Assembly (NCBI GenBank): GCA_018065665.1
Contig: JAGHSV010000151.1
Location: 1-34,827 of the forward strand
Source: Candidatus Sodaliphilus aphodohippi
GTDB lineage: Bacteria; Bacteroidota; Bacteroidia; Bacteroidales; Muribaculaceae
Direction: 5' to 3'
Length of the DNA stretch: 34,827 bases
The translations under genes were made by a program, and so were the position numbers. The notes below the pieces were generated by a model. The model worked only from the letters and a program-made list of their open reading frames with translations. It did no database searches and was not told the DNA's origin. Of the stretch, positions 19,621 to 30,726 are shown in pieces; positions within the stretch are counted from its first letter, which is position 1; the number at the start of each line of letters is the position of its first letter.

Positions 19621-21057
19621 ATGGATACTAATATACTTGTAAAATTATACAAAGAACACGTTGGCACTGAACCTAACGAAATAATCGAAATGCCCGGTTC
19701 AGGTTCTAATAGGCGTTACTTCAGACTCATGGGAGAACCGTCTATTATTGGAGTCATTGGAGAAGTCAAAGAGGAGAATGAAGCTTTTGTTTACATGTCA
19801 AAACACTTCAGCGATAAGGGACTCCCAGTTCCCAAGGTATTCCGATGCAGTGATGACATGATGGCCTATATCCAAGAAGACCTTGGAGACAAAATACTCT
19901 TTAACGAGATTGAAAAGGGACGTAAGACACGTGTATATGGCGATGAGGAAAAACAAATGCTGGTGAAAACACTCAAAGTGCTATGCCAGTTCCAGTTTGC
20001 CGGTGCAGTTGGCTTTGATTTTTCAAAGTGCTATCCCTCACCGGGTTTTACCCGAAGATCAATCATGTGGGATTTAAACTACTTCAAATACTGTTTCCTC
20101 AAAGCAACAGGGCTTGAATTTCTTGAAGCCAAACTTGAAGATGACTTTGAACGAATGGCAGATGTACTGATGCGCAGCAATTCGGCCACATTCATGTACC
20201 GTGATTTCCAGTCACGAAATGTGATGATCAAAGATAATGAACCCTGGTTCATTGACTTCCAAGGTGGACGAAAGGGACCATTCTATTACGATGTTGCATC
20301 ATTTCTATGGCAGGCAAAGGCAAATTTCCCCAACAGTCTGCGGCAAGAACTGCTAAAAGAATATATCGCAGCCCTACGCAAATACAAGCCTGTAGATGAA
20401 GAATATTTCCACTCACAGTTACGACACTTTGTCTTGTTCCGTACACTTCAAGTTTTAGGGGCTTATGGATTCCGTGGTTACTTTGAGAAGAAACCGCATT
20501 TTATGCAAAGTGTTCCTTATGCAATCAACAACCTTAGAGAATTACTTGAGACTCCGTATGTTGAATATCCGTATCTCAATGAGTTACTCAATAAACTGGT
20601 CAACATGTCCCAATTTACAGACGGACTGCAAAAACGTTCACTGACAGTAAAGGTTATGAGTTTTGCATATAAGAAAGGCATCCCAGACGACACATCAGGC
20701 AATGGAGGCGGGTATGTGTTTGATTGCCGAGCCATCAATAATCCGGGAAAGTATGACCGCTACAAACCGTTTACAGGACTTGATGACAAAGTCATTAAAT
20801 TCCTTGAGGATGACGGCGGAATTCTTGTTTTCCTTAATCATGCCTATGCTTTGGTTGACGCTCATGTCAGTCGGTTTATTGAACGTGGCTTTACGAACAT
20901 GATGGTATGTTTTGGTTGTACCGGCGGTCAGCATCGTTCTGTCTACTGTGCACAACACATGGCACAACACATAAATGACAAGTTCAATGTTAAAGTCGAA
21001 CTTATACATCGTGAACAGAACATTGAACAAACTTTCAACACCAAAGACAAGAAATGA
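19621..21057 (+). CDS. APH-type (AmgK-like) phosphotransferase fused to a RapZ C-terminal domain
   Basis: N-terminal half has APH kinase features (GSGSNRRYFRL, MYRDFQSRNVMI, WFIDFQGGRKGPFYYDVASFLWQ). C-terminal half has RapZ motifs (VKVMSFAYKKGIPDD..YVFDCRAINNPGKY..., TGLD, IGCTGG-type CFGCTGGQHRSVYCAQHMA). Confidence 0.88.
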   Translation: MDTNILVKLYKEHVGTEPNEIIEMPGSGSNRRYFRLMGEPSIIGVIGEVKEENEAFVYMSKHFSDKGLPVPKVFRCSDDMMAYIQEDLGDKILFNEIEKGRKTRVYGDEEKQMLVKTLKVLCQFQFAGAVGFDFSKCYPSPGFTRRSIMWDLNYFKYCFLKATGLEFLEAKLEDDFERMADVLMRSNSATFMYRDFQSRNVMIKDNEPWFIDFQGGRKGPFYYDVASFLWQAKANFPNSLRQELLKEYIAALRKYKPVDEEYFHSQLRHFVLFRTLQVLGAYGFRGYFEKKPHFMQSVPYAINNLRELLETPYVEYPYLNELLNKLVNMSQFTDGLQKRSLTVKVMSFAYKKGIPDDTSGNGGGYVFDCRAINNPGKYDRYKPFTGLDDKVIKFLEDDGGILVFLNHAYALVDAHVSRFIERGFTNMMVCFGCTGGQHRSVYCAQHMAQHINDKFNVKVELIHREQNIEQTFNTKDKK

Positions 21058-21797
21058 AAGCTATGATATTTGCAGCCGGGTTAGGTACCCGGCTGCGTCC
21101 TTTAACCAATGACCGTCCCAAGGCTCTTGTTGAAGTGGCAGGCAAACCCATGTTAGAACATGTTATTGTCAAACTGATAAATGCAGGAATTGATGATATT
21201 ACCATTAATATCCATCACTTCGGCCAAAAAATTATTGACTTCATCAACAGCAAAAACAATTTTGGTATTAATATCAATATTAGTGACGAACGAGACATGC
21301 TACTTGACACTGGTGGCGGCATATTGAAAGCCCGAAATTTTCTTGACGGAGATGAACCAATATTGGTTCACAATGCTGATATTCTCACAAACGTTGACTT
21401 AACAGCTATGCTGCAGAATCATCAAGAGACAGGTGCCATCGCTACTATTCTGGTAAAGTCAAGAGAAACCCAACGATACTTTCTTTTTGATGAAAGATAC
21501 AAATTACACGGATGGATTAACAAGAAAACTGGTGAGACAATACCTGCATCACTCATTAATCCAACAGAGTTTCGCCCATTGGCATTTGGTGGCGTACACA
21601 TCTTATCGCCAGCAATTTTTGATTACCTTGAACAATATGCAAAAGAAGAGCGTGTTTTCTCAATCACACCATTTTACATCAATCAATGCGAGAGTTGCTT
21701 AATACATGGATTCGAGCAAAAGACTCCCTATGATTGGTACGATATTGGGAAACCCGAAACTCTGGCAATTGCCGAAAAAAACCTCAAACTACAATAA
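21054..21797 (+). CDS. Sugar nucleotidyltransferase (MurU-like)
   Basis: MKAMIFAAGLGTRLRPLTNDRPKALVEVAGKPMLEHVI, LLDTGGGILKA, LVHNADIL; ATGA overlap with the upstream gene. Confidence 0.85.
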   Translation: MKAMIFAAGLGTRLRPLTNDRPKALVEVAGKPMLEHVIVKLINAGIDDITINIHHFGQKIIDFINSKNNFGININISDERDMLLDTGGGILKARNFLDGDEPILVHNADILTNVDLTAMLQNHQETGAIATILVKSRETQRYFLFDERYKLHGWINKKTGETIPASLINPTEFRPLAFGGVHILSPAIFDYLEQYAKEERVFSITPFYINQCESCLIHGFEQKTPYDWYDIGKPETLAIAEKNLKLQ

Positions 21798-21811
21798 TAA
21801 TCGTTGTTTCT

Positions 21812-23358
<1,547 letters not shown>

Positions 23359-23361
23359 ACG

Positions 23362-23469
23362 CTTTATATAACAGAAATTTTAATCATTATATAATATTGA
23401 ATCAAATACATCGTTATATTTAATATGGTCTATTAAGACCCAATAATAACATGTAATTTCTATATAAAG
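23362..23469. repeat. Long imperfect inverted repeat spanning the guaB-PPIase intergenic region
   Basis: CTTTATATA-(aca)-GAAATT (23362-23379) pairs with AATTTCTATATAAAG (23455-23469); inner hairpin GGTCT-ATTA-AGACC (23427-23440). Confidence 0.5.
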
Positions 23470-23473
23470 TAAG

Positions 23474-25402
23474 ATGAAAAATAAACTTTTAATCTCTGCA
23501 CTCATTCTTGGCACTGCCCTATTGGCAACAGCCGCCAAGGACCCCGTGCTAATGAAAATCAACGGCAAGGAAATCAAACTCTCAGAGTTCGAATACCTTT
23601 ATCACAAAAACAGTCAGCAACAAATAGAGAAAGAAACCCTTGAACAGTATGTTGACCGGTTTGTTAATTACAAACTCAAAGTTGCGGATGCCGAGGCAGC
23701 TAAGATTGATACATTGCCTGCATTTCAAAAGGAATTAAATGGGTACCGCAACGACATCGTTAAACCATTTCTTGAAGATACCACAATTCGAGAACGTCTT
23801 GTACAAGAAGCATACGAACGTTTTACACGCAATGTCAACATTGACCATATAATGCTGCCACTGGGTCATGATTTCATATCCAACAAACAGCAGAAAGCAT
23901 TTGCAGACAGCATTCGTCAATGCCTAATTGCAGGTCAAAACTGGGATTCAATTGCTATGATATATTCCATTGACCAATCAAAAGTGCACAATGGAAGCCA
24001 CTATGGTTACATTACGGGAGGCTCGTTCCCATACGCTTTTGAATATGCCGCATTTAACACTCCTATTGGTACTATCAGCGAACCGGTTAAGACAGCATAC
24101 GGTTATCATCTAATCCGCGTCAACGCAGAACGCCAAGATGAAGGGACCGTTCGCGTTCAGCACATCTTGCGATTATTCCCACAGCACCGCTCTCCTCTTA
24201 CCGCATCAGAAAAAGCAGAAGTTAAAGCAAAAATTGATTCAATTTATGCGTTAGTAAAGGCTGGTGGTGATTTTGAGGCCTTAGCAAAGGAGTACTCACA
24301 AGATCCTGGTTCGGCCAAGAAAGGCGGAGACCTTGGTTTCTTTAGCCGAGGCAAAATGGTTCCACAATTCGATAAAGTATCGTTTGAGCTTGCAAACGGA
24401 GAAATTTCAGAGCCATTTGAAACAGATTACGGTTATCACATCGTTAAGAAATTAGAATCAAAGCCTACCGCTCCCCTATCAGAGATACGTAAAGGCATTG
24501 AAACAGCAATTTCACGTGATGAGCGTTCCAAACTGCCTCAAGAAGTAAAACTCCAAGAGGCAAAACAAATCTACAAGTATGTCGTTAATCCCAAACTTGA
24601 CGACTATATCAATCAGGAACTCACTAAAAACGGTGGATATGACTCTGCATTTGTTGCAAAAATGAGCACAAGCACATTCCCCGTTTTCACCTATGCCGAC
24701 CAAAGTGTTTTGATGTCATCTTTAGCTGAAGGTTTCAATGCAAATAGCGTAATGGATAACGCCAACACAGTCGAATACATTAAAGATTTAGCCCAGAAGA
24801 AAGCCGACAAAGATATTATGGGTTACTATACCGAGAACCTGATTAATGACAATGCCGACTGCCGCAATCTCTATAATGAGTATCGAGATGGCATGTTATT
24901 GTTTGAAATCAGCAATCGGAAGGTTTGGGAAGGTGCAAGCAGGGACACAACCGGCCTTAACAATTATTTTGAGGCCAATCGTACCAAATATGCATGGAAT
25001 GCACCTCATTTCAAGGGTATCATACTTAGTGCAAAGAGCGACTCAATCCTCAATCTGGTAAAACAGGATATTGCCAAGATGGGAATGACAGACACTACCA
25101 CAAAAGCGCTTCACAAAAAATATTCAAATAACATTAAGATGGAGAGAATGACTGTTGCCCAAGGCGAAAATAAAGCAGCAGACTACTTAATGTTCAACGG
25201 TGCGCCACTGGATGCTTCAGAAACTTATCGTTTCCCGATAGTACTTGAAGGCGGAATAATCAATAATCCAGAGTCGGTAGCTGATGTACGAGGTCAGGTA
25301 ACAAGTGATTATCAAGATGTTCTTGAAGCCAAATGGCTTGCCGAATTAAAGCAAAAATATCCGGTTGAGATAAACAAGAAGGTACTTAAAAAGATAAAGT
25401 AA
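23474..25402 (+). CDS. Peptidylprolyl isomerase (parvulin/PpiC-type, SurA-like), secreted
   Basis: Signal peptide; two parvulin-like regions (NIDHIMLPLG...SIYSID...GYITGGSFPYAFEYAAFNTPIGTISEPVKTAYGYHLIRV and VQHILRLFP...DPGSAKKGGDLGFFSRGKMVPQFDKVSFELANGEISEPFETDYGYHIVK). Confidence 0.9.
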   Translation: MKNKLLISALILGTALLATAAKDPVLMKINGKEIKLSEFEYLYHKNSQQQIEKETLEQYVDRFVNYKLKVADAEAAKIDTLPAFQKELNGYRNDIVKPFLEDTTIRERLVQEAYERFTRNVNIDHIMLPLGHDFISNKQQKAFADSIRQCLIAGQNWDSIAMIYSIDQSKVHNGSHYGYITGGSFPYAFEYAAFNTPIGTISEPVKTAYGYHLIRVNAERQDEGTVRVQHILRLFPQHRSPLTASEKAEVKAKIDSIYALVKAGGDFEALAKEYSQDPGSAKKGGDLGFFSRGKMVPQFDKVSFELANGEISEPFETDYGYHIVKKLESKPTAPLSEIRKGIETAISRDERSKLPQEVKLQEAKQIYKYVVNPKLDDYINQELTKNGGYDSAFVAKMSTSTFPVFTYADQSVLMSSLAEGFNANSVMDNANTVEYIKDLAQKKADKDIMGYYTENLINDNADCRNLYNEYRDGMLLFEISNRKVWEGASRDTTGLNNYFEANRTKYAWNAPHFKGIILSAKSDSILNLVKQDIAKMGMTDTTTKALHKKYSNNIKMERMTVAQGENKAADYLMFNGAPLDASETYRFPIVLEGGIINNPESVADVRGQVTSDYQDVLEAKWLAELKQKYPVEINKKVLKKIK

Positions 25403-25423
25403 ATACACCTTAATACAAAAATG

Positions 25424-25458
25424 TGGGCGGGATTGTTTTTGTCTGACAATCCCGCCCA
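25424..25458 (+). terminator. Terminator-like hairpin after the PPIase gene
   Basis: TGGGCGGGATTGT (25424-25436) / ACAATCCCGCCCA (25446-25458), perfect 13-bp stem, 9-nt loop; weak T-run afterwards. Confidence 0.75.
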
Positions 25459-25510
25459 TAATTATAAATACGTCAAATGCAGAAATCGTTCAAAAAATCA
25501 AGCTTCATTA

Positions 25511-25542
25511 TATGGTAGTTCAAATAATTATTAGTAACTTTG
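25511..25542 (+). promoter_or_regulatory. Bacteroidetes-type promoter for mutAB
   Basis: TATG (25511-25514), 20-nt gap, TAACTTTG (25535-25542). Confidence 0.5.
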
Positions 25543-25626
25543 CATAGATTTAGAACACATGCATACTACCTGTGTTATAAATACGTTGAAAACCAAATTT
25601 ACTATATTATTTTTTACGTAAAAATT

Positions 25627-27465
25627 ATGGCAGAAACAAGAAAAAAACTGTTCGACCAATTTGCTCCCGTCACTCCCGAAGAGTGGAGAGCTAAAGCCGA
25701 AGTCGACCTGAAAGGCGCCGATTTTGACAAGAAAATGGTATGGCGAACAAATGAGGGTTTCAATGTTCAACCGCTTTATCGTGGTGTTGACATCAAAGAC
25801 CTCAAGGCTACCGATTCACTTCCCGGTGAATATCCTTTTGTTCGCGGCACTCGCACCAACAATGATTGGGGCGTTCGTCAAAACATTTGTGTGGAGAATG
25901 TTGCAGAGGCTAATGACAAAGCCCGCACATTGCTCACCAAGGGTGTAACTTCTCTTGGTTTCAAACTGTGTAAGGTGGAAGATGTAGACCTGAAGGCTCT
26001 TCTGGCCGGCATTGACCTCACTAAAATTGAAATCAACCTAATGTGCTGCCCCAAGTGCGTTGTTGACTACACAACCAAACTTGTTGAGATTGTTAAGAGC
26101 GCAGGTGCTGCTGAATCATTCAAGGGTTCGGTCAACTTCAATCCGTTCAAACGTCAGCTCAAACATGGTGTTGCATTCCCTGGTGACATTATTGCCATTT
26201 CAAAAGAACTTTTAGAAGTTGCTAAAGACGTTAAAGGCCTTAAGTTATTTACTGTTGACAGTTCAATGCTGACAAATGCCGGTGCTTACATTTACCAAGA
26301 ACTTGGTTACGCTCTTGCATGGGGTAACGAATTCATGGCAATGCTAACTGAGGCTGGATACAAAGCAGTAGAAGTTGGATGCCGCATCAAATTTAACATG
26401 GGCATCTCAACCGTATATTTCATGGAACTTGCCAAGTTCCGTGCTGCACGTCAGTTGTGGGCTCAGATTGTAAAACAATACAATCCTGAATGCGAATGCG
26501 CATGCAAGATGGTTGTTAATGCTGAGACATCTCGTTTCAACCAGACTGTATTTGATTCTTACGTTAACCTACTTCGTTCTCAAACTGAGGCTATGTCGGC
26601 AGCACTCGCCGGTGTTGATACAATCGTTGTAACACCATTTGATGCACCTTACAAAAAGGCCGATGACTTCTCAGAGCGCATTGCCAGGAACCAACAGATT
26701 CTTCTTAAAGAGGAAAGCCACCTTGATAAAGTAGTTGACCCTGCCGGTGGATCGTATTATATTGAAATGCTCACTGCATCTCTCGCTAAAGAGGCCTGGA
26801 AACTCTTCCTAGACGTTGAAGAGAAGGGCGGTTTCAAGGCAATTGTTGCAAATGGTGAACTTATCAATGCAATCAACGCAAGTGCATCTGCTCGCTTTGA
26901 TAAAGTTGCTAAACGCAAAGAACAGCTTCTGGGCACCAACCAGTTCCCCAACTTCACAGAAACAGCGGCCGACAAGGCTTCTCAAATGTGTGAATGCAAG
27001 TGCAACTGCAAGTGCGAGGAAGGTGAATTGAAACTTAATGACAAGCGTCTTGCAAGTCAATTTGAAGAAATTCGCCTCGCTACTGAAGCATCTGAGAAAA
27101 AACCCGTTGTGTTCATGCTCACAATTGGTAAACTCGCTATGCGACTCGCACGTGCACAGTTCTCTTCTAACTTCTTTGCTTGCTCTGGTTACCAGCTGAT
27201 TGACAACAACGGCTTCAAGACAGTTGAGGAAGGCATTAACGCTGCAATGGATAAGAAAGCCGATATCGTTGTCCTTTGCTCTAGCGATGAGGAATATGCC
27301 GAACTTATCCCCGAAGCAGTCAAATTGCTGAACAATCGTGCAGAACTTGTCCTTGCCGGTCCTGAAACCGACGAGTTCAAGGCTCTGGGTGTGACGAACT
27401 TCATTAATGTTCGCACAAATGTTTTGGGTACTTTAAAGGCTTTCAATGCTAAACTATTAAAATAA
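25627..27465 (+). CDS. mutA: Methylmalonyl-CoA mutase small subunit
   Basis: Precedes mutB; LFDQFAPVTPEEWRAKAEVDLKGADFDKKMVWRTNEGFNVQPLYR; KVVDPAGGSYYIEMLT; degenerate B12-like C-terminal domain. ATG at 25627 preferred over 25540. Confidence 0.94.
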   Translation: MAETRKKLFDQFAPVTPEEWRAKAEVDLKGADFDKKMVWRTNEGFNVQPLYRGVDIKDLKATDSLPGEYPFVRGTRTNNDWGVRQNICVENVAEANDKARTLLTKGVTSLGFKLCKVEDVDLKALLAGIDLTKIEINLMCCPKCVVDYTTKLVEIVKSAGAAESFKGSVNFNPFKRQLKHGVAFPGDIIAISKELLEVAKDVKGLKLFTVDSSMLTNAGAYIYQELGYALAWGNEFMAMLTEAGYKAVEVGCRIKFNMGISTVYFMELAKFRAARQLWAQIVKQYNPECECACKMVVNAETSRFNQTVFDSYVNLLRSQTEAMSAALAGVDTIVVTPFDAPYKKADDFSERIARNQQILLKEESHLDKVVDPAGGSYYIEMLTASLAKEAWKLFLDVEEKGGFKAIVANGELINAINASASARFDKVAKRKEQLLGTNQFPNFTETAADKASQMCECKCNCKCEEGELKLNDKRLASQFEEIRLATEASEKKPVVFMLTIGKLAMRLARAQFSSNFFACSGYQLIDNNGFKTVEEGINAAMDKKADIVVLCSSDEEYAELIPEAVKLLNNRAELVLAGPETDEFKALGVTNFINVRTNVLGTLKAFNAKLLK

Positions 27466-27473
27466 GTTGAGAA

Positions 27474-29609
27474 ATGAGACCGAATTTTAAAGACATAGAT
27501 ATAGCAAATGAGGCTTTTAACGTAGAACATAAGCCTCTTGAGATGGGCGAAACATGGAAAAATGCCGAGTTACTTGACATTAAGCCCGTATATACAAAAC
27601 AAGATCTGGAAGGTCTTGAGCACCTTGATTTCGTTGCTGGTATTCCTCCATTCCTGGGAGGTCCCTACAGTTTGATGTACCCGTTCCGTCCGTGGACCGT
27701 ACGTCAGTATGCTGGTTTCTCTACAGCAGCCGAGTCTAACGCATTCTATCGCCGCAATCTGGCATCTGGTCAGAAGGGTTTGTCTGTTGCGTTCGACCTT
27801 CCCACCCACCGCGGTTACAATGCCGACAACCAGCGTGTTGTTGGTGATGTTGGTAAAGCCGGTGTATCAATCTGCTCGGTTGAGGACATGAAAGTTCTCT
27901 TCGATGAGATTCCTCTGAACAAGATGTCTGTATCAATGACAATGAACGGTGCCGTTCTGCCAATCATGGCATTCTACATCGTATCTGGTCTTGAGCAGGG
28001 AGCTAAACTTGAGGAGATGGCTGGTACTATCCAGAACGATATCTTGAAGGAGTTCATGGTTCGTAACACATACATTTATCCTCCAAAGTTCTCGATGCAG
28101 ATTATTGCCAGCATCTTTGAGTACACTTCACAGAACATGCCCAAGTTCAACTCGATTTCAATTTCGGGTTACCACATCCAGGAAGCCGGTGCAACAGCTG
28201 ACATCGAACTGGCATACACCCTTGCAGATGGTATGGATTATATCCGCACTGGTGTAAATGCAGGTTTGAGCGTTGACGCATTCGCTCCACGTTTGTCATT
28301 CTTCTGGGGCATTTCAATGAACTTCTTCACTGAGATTGCTAAGATGCGCGCAGGCCGTCTGTTGTGGGCGAAGATTGTAAAGAGTTTTGGCGCTGAAAAT
28401 CCCAAATCAATGTCATTGCGTACACACAGCCAGACATCTGGTTGGTCACTGACAGCCCAGGATCCTTTCAACAACGTTGGTCGTACTTGTATTGAGGCAA
28501 TGGCAGCAGTTCAGGGTCATACCCAGTCACTGCACACCAATGCACTTGACGAGGCCATCGCTCTGCCTACTGATTTCTCGGCACGTATTGCACGTAATAC
28601 TCAGATTTACATCCAACAGGAGACCTACGTAACTAAGGCCATTGACCCATGGGCAGGCTCTTATTATGTAGAGAAATTGACTGACGAACTCGTTCAAAAA
28701 GCATGGGCACATATCGAGGAGATTGAAAAACTTGGCGGTATGGCAAAGGCAATCGAAACAGGTGTTCCCAAAATGCGTATTGAGGAGGCGGCAGCACGCA
28801 CTCAGGCCCGCATTGACAGTGGTCGTCAGACAATTGTTGGCATCAACAAATATGCTCTTGAAAAAGAAGATCCTATCGATATTCTCGAAATTGACAACAC
28901 AGAGGTACGCAAAGAGCAGGTTGCAAATCTTGACAAACTTCGCGCAAATCGCGATGAGGCTAAGGTTAAAGCAGACCTTGATGCTATCACCAAGTGTGTT
29001 GAGACCGGTGAAGGCAACCTCCTGGCACTTGCCGTAGAGGCAGCCAAAGACCGTGCATCTCTGGGAGAAATTTCAGATGCTTGCGAGAAAATCGTTGGAC
29101 GTTACAAAGCAGTTGTTAGAACAATTTCAGGCGTGTATTCATCAGAGACAAAATCAGATCCCGACCTTGTTAAGGCTCGCGAACTTACAGAGACATTTGC
29201 AAAGAAGAATGGTCGTCAACCTCGCATTATGATTGCTAAGATGGGTCAGGACGGCCACGACCGTGGTGCAAAAGTTGTTGCCACCGGTTATGCCGATTGC
29301 GGCTTTGACGTAGATATGGGTCCGCTGTTCCAAACTCCTGAGGAGAGTGCTCGTCAGGCAGTTGAAAACGACGTAAACGTACTTGGCGTTTCATCGCTTG
29401 CAGCAGGGCACAAGACTCTTATTCCGCAAGTAATTGCAGAACTCAAGAAGCTTGGACGTGAGGATATTATTGTTACTGCTGGTGGTGTAATCCCAATGCA
29501 GGACTATGATTTCCTGTACAAGGCAGGAGTTGCAGCAATCTTTGGCCCCGGCACTTCAGTCATGAAGTCGGCTATCGATGTAATGAACATTCTCCTTGAC
29601 GAAGATTAA
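27474..29609 (+). CDS. mutB: Methylmalonyl-CoA mutase large subunit
   Basis: [56 protein letters not shown]12-binding [20 protein letters not shown]...GVSSLAAGH. Confidence 0.97.
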   Translation: MRPNFKDIDIANEAFNVEHKPLEMGETWKNAELLDIKPVYTKQDLEGLEHLDFVAGIPPFLGGPYSLMYPFRPWTVRQYAGFSTAAESNAFYRRNLASGQKGLSVAFDLPTHRGYNADNQRVVGDVGKAGVSICSVEDMKVLFDEIPLNKMSVSMTMNGAVLPIMAFYIVSGLEQGAKLEEMAGTIQNDILKEFMVRNTYIYPPKFSMQIIASIFEYTSQNMPKFNSISISGYHIQEAGATADIELAYTLADGMDYIRTGVNAGLSVDAFAPRLSFFWGISMNFFTEIAKMRAGRLLWAKIVKSFGAENPKSMSLRTHSQTSGWSLTAQDPFNNVGRTCIEAMAAVQGHTQSLHTNALDEAIALPTDFSARIARNTQIYIQQETYVTKAIDPWAGSYYVEKLTDELVQKAWAHIEEIEKLGGMAKAIETGVPKMRIEEAAARTQARIDSGRQTIVGINKYALEKEDPIDILEIDNTEVRKEQVANLDKLRANRDEAKVKADLDAITKCVETGEGNLLALAVEAAKDRASLGEISDACEKIVGRYKAVVRTISGVYSSETKSDPDLVKARELTETFAKKNGRQPRIMIAKMGQDGHDRGAKVVATGYADCGFDVDMGPLFQTPEESARQAVENDVNVLGVSSLAAGHKTLIPQVIAELKKLGREDIIVTAGGVIPMQDYDFLYKAGVAAIFGPGTSVMKSAIDVMNILLDED

Positions 29610-29644
29610 ACAGTATACGGTTTTATAACCGTCTCTATCAGTAT

Positions 29645-29682
29645 ACTGCGGTAACATGTACAACATGCTACCGCAGTTTTTA
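29645..29682 (+). terminator. Terminator after mutAB
   Basis: ACTGCGGTAACATGT (29645-29659) / ACATGCTACCGCAGT (29663-29677), 15-bp stem with one mismatch, 3-nt loop, followed by a T-run. Confidence 0.85.
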
Positions 29683-29693
29683 TATAAATGTTA

Positions 29694-29723
29694 TTGTTAA
29701 ATCAGCATAATTTCTTAATTTTG
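29694..29723 (+). promoter_or_regulatory. Bacteroidetes-type promoter for the pseudo-PP2C/GH92 pair
   Basis: TTG (29694-29696), 19-nt gap, TAATTTTG (29716-29723). Confidence 0.5.
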
Positions 29724-29751
29724 CAAACAGATAATACTCAACTTTCATTTT

Positions 29752-30726
29752 ATGAAAATACAATTATCAAATATACAGTATATTATTACTGAGGATAATA
29801 GTTTTATGTTTCCAAACATGCATAATGTTGAAGAAACTGATCGACTATTCATAGTTTGCAATGATGACGAATCTGCCAGAATTATTATTACTGGTATTAA
29901 CAACAAACTCAGCAATAGTTCTAAATCAATAACTCTTAGCGATTTTAATGAGATACTTGATGAGGCAGAACCATATTTCAAGAAACAAGAAGCATTTAAT
30001 TTAGCACTTGCATTATTTCAGTCAAACGGATGCCTTGTAGCCCAAATGGGCAGTAGCAGAGTATTGCAAATTAATACAGCAGATCAAGAGATAAAGTATG
30101 ATTCACGAGACCAAGTTCTTGATTTATATAGTGACAAAGCAAAAGTATTCAACATCACAGATATAGCTCAAGGTGACGTGCTTATTATCACGTTGGTTGG
30201 ACGTGTCAATATCAATGAAGTAGTTAACAATGTATGCTCCGGCGAAGATATTGCTAGCAAACTAAGTAATTCACTTAGTCTCAATGACCGCAAAGCGCCT
30301 GCAGCCTTTGTAATCCCCATCACTAATGTTGAAGGCAAACTAAACATGACTATTCCTGACATCAGTTTCAAATGGATTGCAATAATAATGCTACTTGTCG
30401 TCATAGTTGTGTCTGCCGTATTATTTTCTATGAGTAACGGAAATTCAGAGCAGTCAATCATTAACAACACAACCAGCGAAGATACCGTTCAACAAATCAT
30501 CAATAGAGATAGTGTTGCCGACACGGTCATCACCCCCATACCCGAATCCACTACACAACCTCCAGTAATTGAAGAGAACAAAACTCAAATTGACACGATA
30601 AAACAAGAGGCAAAACAGTCTGAGAGCAATTCCAACAATGAAACTGCCAACAAGCAAGAAACGATTGACGAGCAACCACAACCTGAAGCACCTCAAAATA
30701 ACGAGGTTCCTATCAATACACAATGA
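29752..30726 (+). CDS. Single-pass membrane protein with degenerate PP2C-like N-terminal domain
   Basis: TDRLFIVCNDDESARIIITGI, LALALFQSNGCLVAQMGSSRVLQIN, DIAQGDVLIITLVGRV follow the PP2C motif order but lack the metal-binding Asp positions. TM segment WIAIIMLLVVIVVSAVLF, then a Gln/Asn/Thr/Glu-rich tail. Confidence 0.6.
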   Translation: MKIQLSNIQYIITEDNSFMFPNMHNVEETDRLFIVCNDDESARIIITGINNKLSNSSKSITLSDFNEILDEAEPYFKKQEAFNLALALFQSNGCLVAQMGSSRVLQINTADQEIKYDSRDQVLDLYSDKAKVFNITDIAQGDVLIITLVGRVNINEVVNNVCSGEDIASKLSNSLSLNDRKAPAAFVIPITNVEGKLNMTIPDISFKWIAIIMLLVVIVVSAVLFSMSNGNSEQSIINNTTSEDTVQQIINRDSVADTVITPIPESTTQPPVIEENKTQIDTIKQEAKQSESNSNNETANKQETIDEQPQPEAPQNNEVPINTQ

